Positions 1 to 9,351 of a stretch of 64,000 nt of DNA are shown here, piece after piece (within the stretch, counting starts at the first letter, position 1; every line of letters begins with the position of its first letter). Location: NCBI GenBank assembly GCA_039621445.1, contig CP154956.1, positions 16,931,562-16,995,561 on the forward strand, read 5' to 3'. Position numbers and translations under genes: made by a program. Source of the stretch: Euglena gracilis (taxonomy: Eukaryota; Euglenida; Euglenophyceae; Euglenales). Below the pieces are notes generated by a model, which did no database searches, had not been told where the DNA came from, and worked only from the letters and a program-made list of their open reading frames with translations.

Positions 1-1219
1 CAAGGGGGGGAGATACAAAATATTACAAACATTGAGCCAAAAGCCTCGGTGTTCGAAACAAAAAAAATTGACATTGCGCGTGCCGCAATTTTGCGGTCAC
101 TTTCAAAGCTATAGGCCGCCTAAGTTGCTTTGCATTTCAGCAAGTTTTTTTTGTTGTTCACAAACACAAGAAGGGGTGTATTGCTTTTCTGCAACTGTTG
201 CAATTTGGATTCAGGGGTGGGTTATCAATATCTCTTTGCCCGATTGCTTTGCATCACTTGTTGAAATTTCTGGGCAAGATGTCGCATTTTTGTGACGTTT
301 GAACTCCCAAAAATGCATCGCATCAAGACTTTTTTTGTGCTTCTTTGTATTTTTGTGCTTCGAGTTTTATAAGGACCAATGTTCAGTTCGCAACGCTGAA
401 TGAGAGCGATTCCCAAAAAGATACAGCATTAGCACAACATTTGAAAGACAGTGTGCAAAGAAGAAGAGCCGCATGCTGCTACCTTGCAGGCAAGCAGGTC
501 AACGTTGCCCCTCCGTGCGTTCACAAGGCCAGTGCTCTTCTCATTTTGTTGCCCGGACTCAATTCTGTGCCGAGAAATTCATTCTGGTGGGGTGGGCACT
601 GGGCACAATGTCCGCCCCGGTGCCCCGCATTCCGGAGGAGGTGTCGTGCCACAGCACGTCCATCAAGGAAGAGGGTATGTCCCGTGTGCCTCATGCCAGC
701 GATGTCTCGGTTTTGGGGGGGGCACCAGAAACAACAAAATCGATATGAGTTGCGATTTTTTTTTAATTGGATGGTCTGCCCCCTCCCCAGGCCGGCCAAA
801 AATGAATGAATGAATGGGAACCCCTTCCGTTTTGAGGCAGGCGGGGGGTCCCGACCCCATCCCCGGGGGTGTGGCAGTCCGGACCTCCCCCTCCCCAACA
901 TGGGGGGGGGGGTCGGACACCCCCCTCTTCCTCCTCGAAACGGTGAGGGGCAGGGATAATTTTAATCATATTATTAATAGAATATTAAATAATAAATAAT
1001 AGTAAGTCATAACAATAATTCTGCCAATAATTTAATATTTGTTATAATTAATGATATTAATTACAATTATTCGGACCCCCCCCCCCAGGGCTTCCCATTC
1101 ATCCCTGCCTCTCCCCCAAACCGACAAGCCTGGAACATCTCTCAAGGCAATTCATCTTTCCTCTGCTTCGCCTTGTGGGGCCGAGGCAGCGCCAACCCCC
1201 CCCCCCAACTCTCCCACAG
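1..1219. other. No gene recognised; C/G-tract sequence
   Basis: Open frames here are short and mutually overlapping and none resembles a known protein. The stretch has several poly-C and poly-G runs, and positions about 955-1075 are strongly AT-rich. It is probably intergenic or intronic DNA upstream of the FYVE exon. Confidence 0.5.
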
Positions 1220-1353
1220 CCGTGCCGGGCGTGCCGGACTACCCGGCGTGGCTGGTGGAGCCCGACCCGGACGAGGCGGAGTACGAGGTGGTGGACCTGC
1301 CCTTCGGCGGGCCGGTGGGCGGCCCCAACCATTGTGCTGGCTGTGCCGCGCAG
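1220..1353 (+). CDS. Exon with N-terminal half of a FYVE zinc finger
   Basis: Inferred internal exon. A polypyrimidine tract ending in CTCCCACAG at 1211-1219 is a good acceptor. The frame that follows is rich in G/C third positions and reads PAWLVEPDPDEAEYEVVDLP, then ends in GPNHCAGCAAQ. A tryptophan followed at a distance by CxxC is how FYVE domains begin, and the rest of the domain is at 5165 on the same strand. FYVE domains bind phosphatidylinositol 3-phosphate on endosomal membranes. The W to CxxC spacing is longer than in typical FYVE domains and the usual Phe after CxxC is not visible here, so a short intervening exon may exist. No GT donor fits immediately after the CAG at 1353; the next bases are GC, so either a GC donor is used or the true end is elsewhere. 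The 3' border is therefore uncertain. Confidence 0.5.
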
Positions 1354-1629
1354 GCTCTTCTGTCCCCCCCCCCAGGGGGGGGGCAGTCCCAGGGGGTTGT
1401 GCTTAGTCGGATGCCAACCCCACGGGGGTGAGGTGCTGGGGGCAGGCACCCCCCTCCGACCCCGGCGCCGAAGACGCCAGGGGCCCGGAAAAGGCCATTT
1501 TCAATGAAAATTTTCTGGGTTCCCCCTCAGACCTCTCCCCCCCGGGGTGTGCCTGCTATGGGCAGGCACCCTAGAGCACCCCCCCCCCCCCCGCGGTCGG
1601 TCAGCACAAGCCTGACCAAGCACCTCTGA

Positions 1630-1705
1630 TGATGCTGGGCGATGCTGGGCGATGCTGGATTTTTGGAGACCAGAGGTGGGGTTCGATGCTGGGCGATCCT
1701 GGCAT
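1630..1705. repeat. GATGCTGGGC minisatellite
   Basis: About four imperfect copies of a 10-bp unit GATGCTGGGC. Related single or double units recur near 13266-13290, 15517-15535 and 15662-15675, in the last two cases followed by the same ACCCAAGG tail, so the unit belongs to a dispersed element. Confidence 0.7.
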
Positions 1706-2749
1706 TTTTTTTGTATATTTTGAATAATTAAAACCATTTTTAGGACAATTTTCCCGCACGTCTCCAAAATTGCACCCATCTTGGCCATTTTGGGTTTATT
1801 TTTTTGCGAATTTGGAGCTATGTTGCATTGATTTGGGCAAATATTGGGCTAATTTGGTCAATATGAACACTTTTTTTTTGGCATTTTTGGCCATTTTGTG
1901 CCATTTTGGCGATTTGGGTAATTTTGTGGATCTTTGAATCTTTTGTGGACATTGTTGACGTTTTGGGGCTCTGGGTGAGGGAGGCGTCGACCCCTCCCCA
2001 CTTCCTGGGTGGGGGGATTCTGAACCCCCCCCCCTCCCCAGGCCTTCTTGTGCCGCCTGGTCGCACCCCCTGGGGGCTGCGGGTTTGGGGGGGGGGGGGG
2101 TGCCCCCCCCCCCCCCCCCGATGACATACCCAATGAACCCGGGGGTCGGATGGGTGGATGAGCCGGCCCAGCCCCCCCCCCATCCCGGAGAGCCTCCCCC
2201 ACTCCCCTGTGACCCCCCCGGGCCATACAATCACTTAGTCACTGGCTGACCCCCCCCCCCCAGGGGGTAGGTGACTGGTTTTTTCAGAGTGACTGACTGG
2301 TTTTTGGCCCTCCCCCCTCCCGGGGGCAGAAAAAGCCACTAAAGTGACCCGGCTCCGAAGGCACTGGAAATTTTTTTGGCTTTTTTTTTCATGTTTTCCC
2401 GTCAAATTTCCTTTGGATTCCAGAGGAATTCCCTGGGGGGGTCGGCCACTCTGTGACTGACTGGTTTCCCACAAAAGTGACTGACTTCTTTTTCCAAGAG
2501 TGGAGTGAGCCCCCTCCCCCCCCTCCCCCCGGGGTCGGTAAAAAATTGTGTGCCCCGGGCACCACCACCCGGGGGGCAACAACCATCCAAACACGTTTCA
2601 GGACCCCTCCCCGCCCCCGCCGTGCGTGACAGGGGCAGCCTGCCCCCAAGCCCCTGGCGCTGTTCAGCTGGTCCTCCAGTGGGGAGGTGTGCCTCGATGG
2701 CGGTGGTGGGGCCCCTGCTCCCCCAGGACCCCTGAGAAATCATGGAGCG

Positions 2750-3190
2750 TTCTTCCCGTGTTCGTTGTTCTCCTCATCAACTAGCAGCGATTTTAAGCCT
2801 CCTTTCTTTGTTGCGTTTGAAATTCCACTCCTTTCGTAGCCAACTTCAAAACCTCCACAACCTGCCACAGGGCTTCAGAAAGCAGGCAAAGGGATGGATC
2901 TTTCACCCTATCTCCAGAACCCTACCACAGTACCACCACCTGGCTCTGCGACTACGGGAAATGGGGGGGGCATGGACTGGGGCATTATTTACCACCCCCA
3001 GGCTATAAGCTATGCGTCCCCCTCCCTGTCCCATCAGTGTTTCAAAGTTGTCAAAAAGTCTCCCAACACAGTCGACACCAGGCCACTTTGCCTGGTGTTT
3101 TCTTGGAACTCCTTTGCATCAAGGATGGTTTGGGCTAAAACCAGTCTTGCAGGGGGCTCAAATGATTCGCTAAGAAAAAGGTTGGACAGT
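2750..3190. repeat. Dispersed repeat family R-B, segment 1
   Basis: The stretch containing AGCCAACTTCAAAACCTCC resembles 41975-42120, where a close variant (ACCAACTTCAAAAACCTCC) sits next to a copy of the segment found here at 3720-4560. The two loci are copies of one long element whose segments are in a different order. Open frames inside are not conserved. Confidence 0.5.
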
Positions 3191-3274
3191 GAGTAAAATG
3201 AATGTGCACTTGGCTGAGGTGTTCAAGCAATGGATGGAAGCAAATCACCTCTTCTTTTCCAAAAACCAGTCACT

Positions 3275-3640
3275 CACTTTTTCCGGAAAACCAGTCAGTC
3301 ACTACCCCCAGGGGGGGTCCACAGGCTGGTCATCTTGGCATACACTGGAAAGAATGGGCCAGCTAGACCCATTCCCCCTGGGGGGGTCCCACCGACTGGA
3401 AACAAACTTTCCTCCGGCGCTATGCGTCGAGGTGGAAATGGGGTATTTGATGGGGTTTTTTTGGCTGATTTTGCTCGAAAAAAAAACACCCCAAAATGGC
3501 CATAGATGGATACTTTTAGCCGTTTTTGGGGTCCCAAAAATTTTTGGGGAATTTGCACCGGTCACTGGAAATTTTTTTTCCACTGGTTAGCCCTGCTTGA
3601 GGACCTCCGGGGGGGGTCCATTGGTATTTCCACTAGTCAA
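3275..3640 (+). repeat. Dispersed element R-A, copy 1
   Basis: Non-coding repeat about 360 bp long with a near-parallel copy at 62225-62570. Shared landmarks in the same order are CCGGCGCTATGCGTCGAGGT (here) versus the CGGCGCTGCTTGCCGAGG variant, a GAGGTGGAAATG motif, a T-rich segment, then GCCCTGCTTG, a C/G tract and GGTCCA...CACTAG at the end. The body contains short GTCACTGG/CCAGTCACTC units also seen at 2238-2300 and 2450-2500. It looks like a non-autonomous mobile element; no coding region or clear target duplication is visible. Confidence 0.6.
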
Positions 3641-3719
3641 ATTTGGACTCACCCCCCCGTCCTTGTGGCATTATTTGTGTCACTTAAACAAAAAGCCTCT
3701 GGAAACCCAAGCAATGTAT

Positions 3720-4560
3720 TCAGGATGTGATCTGGTGCCCCAGGATGCACCAGCATGTGTGTTTGAAACCATCCGATGCCTCATCAACATGGGCTGATGC
3801 TGGGAATATTTGGGAGGTAAGGTTGAGCCTGAAATGATGCCCCCAAAGTTTGACTTTGCGAGACTTCAATGGTTGATGTGCGCATTCGCGCAAACGAACG
3901 GTGTGCGCAAATGCGCAAATAATCCGTTTGTGTAAATGTTTTAATGGGTAATATTTGAAAGTTTGTTGCAAGCTGAAATTGGTGTGTTCGTGAAATGCAT
4001 AAATGGTTTGTTTGCGCAAATGTGCCAACTGTCTGTCTGTGAATCTGCGCAAGCCAACCACTATTGCAAGGGGTGCAGAATTACTGCAGTTTGAAGATAC
4101 TTAAGTGCGAGAACTTGTTCAATTTGTGGGAAAAATTTGTAGAATTTAATACATTAACACAACCAAAGACCATACTTCTGTGCCCAAATTTGGGTATTGG
4201 CAGTTGAACTTACAAAAACCATTTCTTGACTCTCAAACATCAAAACAAACGGCACTTCCAGATTTGAATATTAAAGCATGAGTTTACCCCGCAGTATTTT
4301 GTCCAAAAATGAGGATTAATCCGAAAATGAGGCACAAGACATTGGCAGGTGCGCCAGCTGAAAATTTGAGGTTTTTTTGAGAAAAAAATTTGTGTTCCGG
4401 GTGCTATAAACTATAAACTCCGCTTGGCACATTAACACCCTTTATTGACCGACGTACTGCACAACACCTCCACTTTGAGGACGCCCACTTTGAGGACGCT
4501 GCTCTCCTTCTTGTCTCAGAAGTCCCCTTTGTTGAAGCTTCAAAATTTAAATAAATGGTC
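3720..4560 (+). repeat. Dispersed repeat family R-B, segment 2
   Basis: Copy of sequence also present at about 41260-42030. Both contain a cluster of TGCGCAAATG motifs, a TGCAGTTTG...CTTAA/CCTTAAATGCGAGA segment, a CGAAAATGAGGCA motif and an ACAACACCTCC segment. Minus-strand open frames of 113 residues here and 184/125 residues at the other locus translate the GCGCAAA repeats and are not regarded as genes. Confidence 0.6.
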
Positions 4561-4799
4561 CCACTTGTGCAGTTGCACAAATCAACCATGGGAATGGTTC
4601 ATTGTGCAATTGCGCACACCTACCACCCAAAAATACCACCAGTGTTCGAGAGGACAGAGTCCAGCACCTAAAAAAATGCAAGAGGTGGGGAAACCGCAAT
4701 TTCATCACATTCATTTTCCAGCTCCAAAATAGGAGGGTGCCCGATTGGGACCCAAAAAGGGTTTCTTTGTTTTCGGACCCCAAAGTCCCCCCTCCCAAG

Positions 4800-5065
4800 T
4801 CGGTCTTGCCCCCCTCCCCCCCCAGGGGGTGGGCGGGTGGGTGGTGGTCAGGGTTTTTTTTAAGTTAGGACCCCCGGGGGGGGGAGGGGGGGTAGGGTGG
4901 GTGGGTCCGGCCGAGCCCCCCCCCCGGGGGGGGGGTCCCCCCAGAGGGGGGTGGGATATACTTTTCGGCGCCACAGGCGCCGAAAAAATTCGCGAAAAAT
5001 CTATTTTTAGCACTTTTCGCGATTTTCGGCCATTTTTTGTGGGTTACCCGGGACCCCCCCCCCGG
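4800..5065 (+). repeat. Fold-back element with C/G-tract ends, copy 1
   Basis: Poly-G/poly-C arms flank a core that reads GATATACTTTTCGGCGCC, a short spacer, GGCGCCGAAAA, then TAGCACTTTTCGCGATTTTC. The same core occurs in reverse complement at 49480-49690 and in diverged form at 11150-11345. It would fold into a hairpin at TTCGGCGCC/GGCGCCGAA. Best read as a MITE-like, non-coding element; no terminal duplication was identified with confidence. Confidence 0.65.
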
Positions 5066-5164
5066 TCTTAAAAAAACACCTGGTGGTGGTGCCCACCCCC
5101 GTATGCGTCAAAAAGCAGCCGTCGGTTTCAAGCCCCTTCTCCTTGCCCTGCCCCCCCTTCACAG

Positions 5165-5284
5165 GTGCGCCACCGGTGCGCCTTGTGCGGCGGGGGGTTC
5201 TGCGATCGGTGCAGCTCCTACTACACCATTCTGCCCCACCTCGGGCGGCCGATCAAGCAGCGGGCCTGCAAGGCGTGCGCTGCC
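5165..5284 (+). CDS. Exon with C-terminal half of a FYVE zinc finger
   Basis: The sequence after the acceptor CCCTTCACAG (ends 5164) reads VRHRCALCGGGFCDRCSSYY, then a short hydrophobic stretch, then QRACKACAA. This is the FYVE core: R-x-H-R-C-x2-C-G-x2-F-C-x2-C-S followed by R-x-C-x2-C, giving six of the eight zinc ligands; the first CxxC is supplied by the exon at 1220. The basic RHRC block corresponds to the PtdIns3P-binding R(R/K)HHCR motif, with one His replaced by Arg. The end is placed before a GT at 5285; a second GT at 5306 would also leave phase 0 and add seven codons. Either end is in phase with the exon at 6371. Identification as a FYVE domain is strong; the rest of the protein is unknown. 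Confidence 0.8.
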
Positions 5285-5897
5285 GTGCGGTGCTGGGCCG
5301 CCTGCGTGGTTGGGGCCAGAGGGGGGCCCGGACCGACCCAGACCGGGGGGGGAGGGTGGTTCCTGCCCCCCCCCCCAAATATTAAAATTTTCCTTCCAGC
5401 CTTTGCGCCGAATTTTTTTCCCCAAAAAGTGCCCAAAAAGTGCCCTCTGAGCTGGATCTGGGCCTTCAACCAACGCCTTGGGGGGGTGCGTGGGTGGATT
5501 TTCAAAAAAAAGTGGGTGGGTGGGCTTAGGCCTGTAAAAAAGTGCCTCCCCCCCCCGGGGAGGACAGGGTCTATAGAAGCCTTTCGGGTTTGAGGTAGGT
5601 TGTGAGGGAGGTCCTGGACCCCCATCCTGGGGGGTCAAGGTGTTGGGTGTCCAGAACCCTGCCCCTCATGGGAGGGGACCCAAACACCCCCTCCCCCAAA
5701 AATAATGAAAAAAGTGTCATGCACCGGGAAGTCCAACAAAAATGCCTTTTCCCCCTCACTTTTTTTTTTTGAAATTCGGGCATTTTTTTCAGATGAGGAA
5801 AATCTCACGAAACACATAAATTTTTGAGCCTTTTTTTCACAGAAACCCCAGGGGTTTCCACTCGTTTTGGCGTGCTATCCAGCCTGTATTTTGCCCA
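5285..5897. other. Intron, no gene
   Basis: C/G tracts and AT-rich blocks with TGCCCAAAAAGTGCC motifs shared with the element at 5898-6330. No exon recognised. Confidence 0.5.
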
Positions 5898-6330
5898 GGG
5901 TTCGATATAAGGAGGGCGTACATGGTTTAGGTGGGGGGGGTGTCCCCCCCCACCCCCCCCTCCTGGCCCGCGGGGGGCGCTCCGGACCCCCCCCCCCCCA
6001 CCTGTAACGGGGCTACGGACCGACCCTCGGGGGCAAAAATTGACCCCCCCAAAAAGGGTCAATTTTTGCCTCCGGCGCTTCGCGCCGAAAATTTTTTGCA
6101 TTTTCGGCACATTTTTGCCCAAAAAGTGCCCAAAATGGCACTTTTGGTCGTTTTGGGGGGTCAAAAATTTTCGGCCCGGCGCTTCGCGCCGGGCCGAAAA
6201 TTCGGCCACCCTGACCGCGCACCTGTTTAGGTGGGGGGGGTGTCCCCCCCCACCCCCCCCCCCCCCTCCTGGCCCGCAGGGGGGGGGTCCGGCCCACCCC
6301 CCCCCCACCTGTCCTTGTATCGAACCCTGA
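5898..6330. mobile_element. Composite non-coding element bounded by inverted CAGGGTTCGATA
   Basis: The left edge reads CAGGGTTCGATATAAGG and the right edge reads TTGTATCGAACCCTG, an inverted terminal match. Inside, one block (GGTTTAGGTGGGGGGGGTGT then poly-C, CTCCTGGCCCGC and a GGACC/GGCCC tract) occurs twice in direct orientation, at about 5924-6004 and 6225-6312. Between the blocks are two strong hairpins, a GGCGCTTCGCGCC loop near 6074 and GGCCCGGCGCTTCGCGCCGG near 6176. GGTTCGAT with this spacing resembles a pol III B-box, and another copy of CAGGGTTCGATATC is at 7485. It may be a nested pair of insertions. No protein is encoded. Confidence 0.6.
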
Positions 6331-6370
6331 TTTTGCCTGCCCACAAAACACCGCCCCTCCCCCCGCCCAG

Positions 6371-6436
6371 GGCTGCCACATGCGCGCCACGGGCAACCGC
6401 ACTCCACACCCAGACCTGCTGGCCGGGGCGGCCCCC
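6371..6436 (+). CDS. Candidate exon, probably of the FYVE gene
   Basis: A 66-nt open segment with good borders: acceptor CCCCGCCCAG ending at 6370 and donor GTAAGC from 6437, the best consensus donor in this part of the window. It encodes GCHMRATGNRTPHPDLL followed by AGAAP, with high G/C third positions. It starts and ends in phase 0, which matches either end of the FYVE exon at 5165. No domain is recognisable in 22 codons. Confidence 0.5.
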
Positions 6437-7349
6437 GTAAGCAAAGGCCACCCCACGGGGGTATTTCTGTGGGGGAGGGGGTTTTTGTCAGACACGTCAG
6501 GCACAACACCCATGAGGGGCCTTCAAGGACAGGTAGGAAATGTACACTGTGCAGCAGCTGCTGTTTTTTTTGCAGGTTTTTTGCAGATTTTTTTCAGGGA
6601 CAATTGATTTTACCGGAATTGCCAACTGCGTTTTTGGCCTCCCCCTGGGTAAATGTACAGTTGCACGTTGTCAGTTTTGATTATGAGCACCCGGCACGAA
6701 ATGCTAACACCCCCCCCAATAAGTGCGCAGTGCCCTAATTGTGCGCAGTGCCCTAATAATAAGTGCGCACCCCCCAAGGGTCCGAAATTACCTCCCTAAA
6801 AAGTGCACACACACTCCCAAAAGAGAAATCACTGTCACATCTCAGGTTGGAACGTACCCACAATTCTCAGAACTGCCCTTCTCAAACCGAATTTTTTTAT
6901 TGTCCAAGCCCAAGTTTGACACATAATCACTTGACTCATTGCTTGAAATCACAAAATAGGGGAAAATTGAAAAACAGTAGGGAAACGTAAGTATTTTCGG
7001 CTTTGTCCGAAAAAGTGCGCACTGCCCGAATAAGTGTGCACCCCCTGGAGTCCGAAATTACGTACTTAAAATGCGCGCACCCGTGCATTTATTAGGTGGG
7101 GTTTACGCTGCTGTTTTCCACCGTATGTGCTGACAGGAACTTAGAGAATTTCTGCTTCTCTCCCAAATGTATCACTGAAGGATAATATTCTGCCGAAGAA
7201 AGCCGCACAGAGTTTCACGTGTGCATCTTTTTCCACAAAAAACAATGCTGTCCTGATCAAAACCGCTTACATGGGGGGGTCAGGGAGCAGGTCAGGTCTG
7301 GGTTTTTTTTGGGACGGCGATGGCCAATTGTTTTTCCGGAAACAGACAG
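6437..7349. other. No gene recognised
   Basis: Mixed AT-rich DNA with two related segments carrying AAGTGCGCAC...CCGAAATTAC (about 6766-6810 and 7012-7075). Nothing resembles an exon with both splice borders. Confidence 0.5.
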
Positions 7350-7351
7350 TG

Positions 7352-7488
7352 ACCCCGGGGACCCTCCGCCATGGGGCGCGCCGCGGGCCGCCCGGAAGGC
7401 GGGGGCCGTCCCGGGGCCAGAAGCCCGGGGCTGCCGCCCCGCCACGCTGGGGGACCGGCTGGCGGAGCGCCTCGAGTCACAGTGCAGG
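7352..7488 (+). CDS. Possible exon, very high GC third positions
   Basis: An open frame here reads SDPGDPPPWGAPRAARKAG and ends GDRLAERLESQC. Almost every codon ends in G or C, as in the other exons. Acceptor-like AGs lie in the preceding CCGGAAACAGACAG, and the 3' border is not clear. No family recognised. The region is immediately followed by CAGGGTTCGATATC and a dispersed repeat, so this could be GC-rich repeat sequence instead. Confidence 0.3.
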
Positions 7489-7568
7489 GTTCGATATCCG
7501 GCGATATCCGGAGGGCGGACGGGATTTGGGTGGGGTGGGGGAGGTGCGTCTGGACTGGGGGGGGTCCC

Positions 7569-7735
7569 ACAGCGCTGGAATTACACCTGAGTTGCTCACC
7601 CGGCCAGGGGGGAGCAACACCCGGGCACTGTTGTGAGGGGGTCCCTGGCCACTCGCCACACAGCAAGCTGGGCCGGAAGCAAATACAGCGCCGGCCATGA
7701 GCAGACAAGAAGCCGCAGGTGCATCCAGGGGGGGG
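7569..7735 (+). repeat. SINE-like repeat R170, copy 1
   Basis: Starts at a GCTGGAATTACACC motif, followed by GAGTTGCTCACCCGGCC, a CTGGCCACTC segment, GGCCAGAAGCAAA-like sequence and GACAAGAAGCC. Other copies are at 12301-12475, 15980-16115 and, reversed, 49132-49240, with a 3' fragment at 12733-12785. Length of about 170 bp and dispersal suggest a short interspersed element; no obvious A-box or tail was found. Confidence 0.65.
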
Positions 7736-7739
7736 GTCC

Positions 7740-8939
7740 TACCCCTACCCCCCCCCCCCTCACACCTGCCGTTGTATCGGCCCCTGCCGCCGGGCCCCCT
7801 CGCCGCCGTGCGGCGGTGGCTGGCGGCGGCCGCCGGGTGAGGCCGCCCCCTCCGGGCCTGGGCTGCGCGCGGCCTCCGGGCGCGCTGCCTGCCTCGGCGA
7901 CCTATAGCCCTGCCGAAGCGCCCAACGCTGGCTGGCGGCCCGGGCTTGGCGGGGCGGACCGTGTCGGGGGCGATCCCCCACCCCTTCCCACACCTCCAGG
8001 GGCGCCATTTTTTGAAGTCAAGACCATTCACCCAGGAGGCGGGGTCGGCTGTTCACGACCACCAGACAAGACGGTGGATCCCCCCGGGCCTTCCTGAACA
8101 GATGGGGGCTGGGTGACGAAAGAGTGATCTGTGGGACATGGGATGGTTCGAGACAATTGAGTAGGTAACATTGTTAAAGTTCTGCAGCCATCTGTGCGGT
8201 CAGAAAAAGAATTGGCTCTTCAGGGTCTGATGCAAACTTCTTGTGTTGCAACCCCCCCCCCAACAAGCACCTCCAGCGACAAATCCTGACAATTTTTCAT
8301 CAAATCAGCAGACTAGGCTGCAAGAATTGGTGTATGAGGTTGCCAAAGGATGAATGTCCTTGTAGTGTATTTCCTGGGTAGCTGATTGGGGCAACATACC
8401 CCTGGCCCAGGCTTCACTCGGAGTGACAAAACGGCACTAAAACAACGAAACAATCAAACAACAACCAAAGTCGGAATTTTCCATATTCATTGTGGGGGTT
8501 GGGGTTTTCTTTGATGGGACACGGCGGGCTTAAATGATTTGTGAAAGCTTAAATAAATTTGTGAAGCACAGATGAAGATTTGTGAACAAAAGGCATGAAG
8601 TGAAAAAAGACAGAAATTCGATTGTTTAAAAAAACAATGGGACAGACCTCAGACATCGGAGGGCATTTGTTATGCTCTCGGTGCATGCTTTTGAAGCTTG
8701 AATCGTGTCCGTGCTGTTATTGTGCCATATTTTGCTGGCAATAATTATTTTCCTACCGTGGCACCGAGAATGAAGAGAGTTGCCCAGAAAGCTCTCATTT
8801 TCAGACAGAAAAGGTTCAACAAAGAAAAGCAAAGAATCGGGAAGCCACCCCAATACCTGCCCCTGAGCCCCAAAAGGGTTTGAAAATGCCCCGGCTAGGG
8901 TATTTCTCCTTCCCTTGTATGACTTGCTGACACCATGTA
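7740..8939. other. No gene recognised
   Basis: 7740-8050 is extremely GC-rich with open frames on both strands and could hide an exon, but no splice borders or family similarity could be seen. 8050-8939 is ordinary AT/GC-mixed non-coding sequence. Confidence 0.4.
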
Positions 8940-9351
8940 AACCCCCCCCAAAAATAAGACCCCCCCCCCAAAAATAAGACCCCCCCCAAAAATAAGACCC
9001 CCCCTGGGCCGATCGAGCAAAAATCCAAAAATAAGACCCCCCCCCATAAATAAGACCCCCCTTGACGGCGCGAAGCGCCGGGGACGGTGAAAAATGATGA
9101 AATTTCAAAAAAATTCAGATTTTTGAAGTGGAAAAAAAGGGTAAATGTCAAATTACACCAATTTACACATGGCGCGAAGCGCCGAAGGAAAAAAATTAGC
9201 TCTCTCGGGAACCTGAAAAATGGTGTTTCTTCGGGCCCGGGTCGGTCAAGAAAAAATCCAAAAATAAGACCCCCCCAAAAATAAGACCCCCCCTGGAGGC
9301 TTCCAGCAACGGACCCAAAAATAAGACCCGGGTCTTATTTTTGGGGGGGGG
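8940..9351. repeat. AAAAATAAGACCCCCC repeat array
   Basis: Short units AAAAATAAGAC plus a poly-C run (unit about 16-19 bp) occur at least five times in 8943-9060 and three or more times in 9258-9330. The array ends in an inverted unit, so 9314-9351 is a palindrome with CCCGGG at its centre. Between the blocks, two GGCGCGAAGCGCCG-type hairpins (near 9066 and 9172) separate the units. Confidence 0.8.

Larger units (their letters stand above)
1354..5164. other. Probable intron of the FYVE gene
   Basis: Apart from the repeats listed separately, the 3.8 kb between the two FYVE half-domain exons contains only short unconserved open frames, poly-C/G tracts and AT-rich spacers. No additional exon could be recognised, although a small one supplying the residues between CAAQ and VRHRC is expected. 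Confidence 0.5.

Noticed and set aside
345-813. Overlapping plus frames near the left edge as a gene
   Set aside because: All three frames are open over parts of the same DNA, with no coding bias or recognisable motif.
5899-5910. tRNA gene based on the GGTTCGAT B-box-like motif
   Set aside because: No cloverleaf could be folded around either copy and no A-box lies at the right distance.
7569-7583. Alu-like GCTGGAATTACA match suggesting human or primate contamination
   Set aside because: Only about a dozen bases resemble Alu; the rest of the R170 unit is different and recurs with its own consensus in this window.
8940-9351. CRISPR-like array of the AAAAATAAGAC units
   Set aside because: Spacing is irregular, units are inverted at the end, and spacers are poly-C or hairpin sequence.
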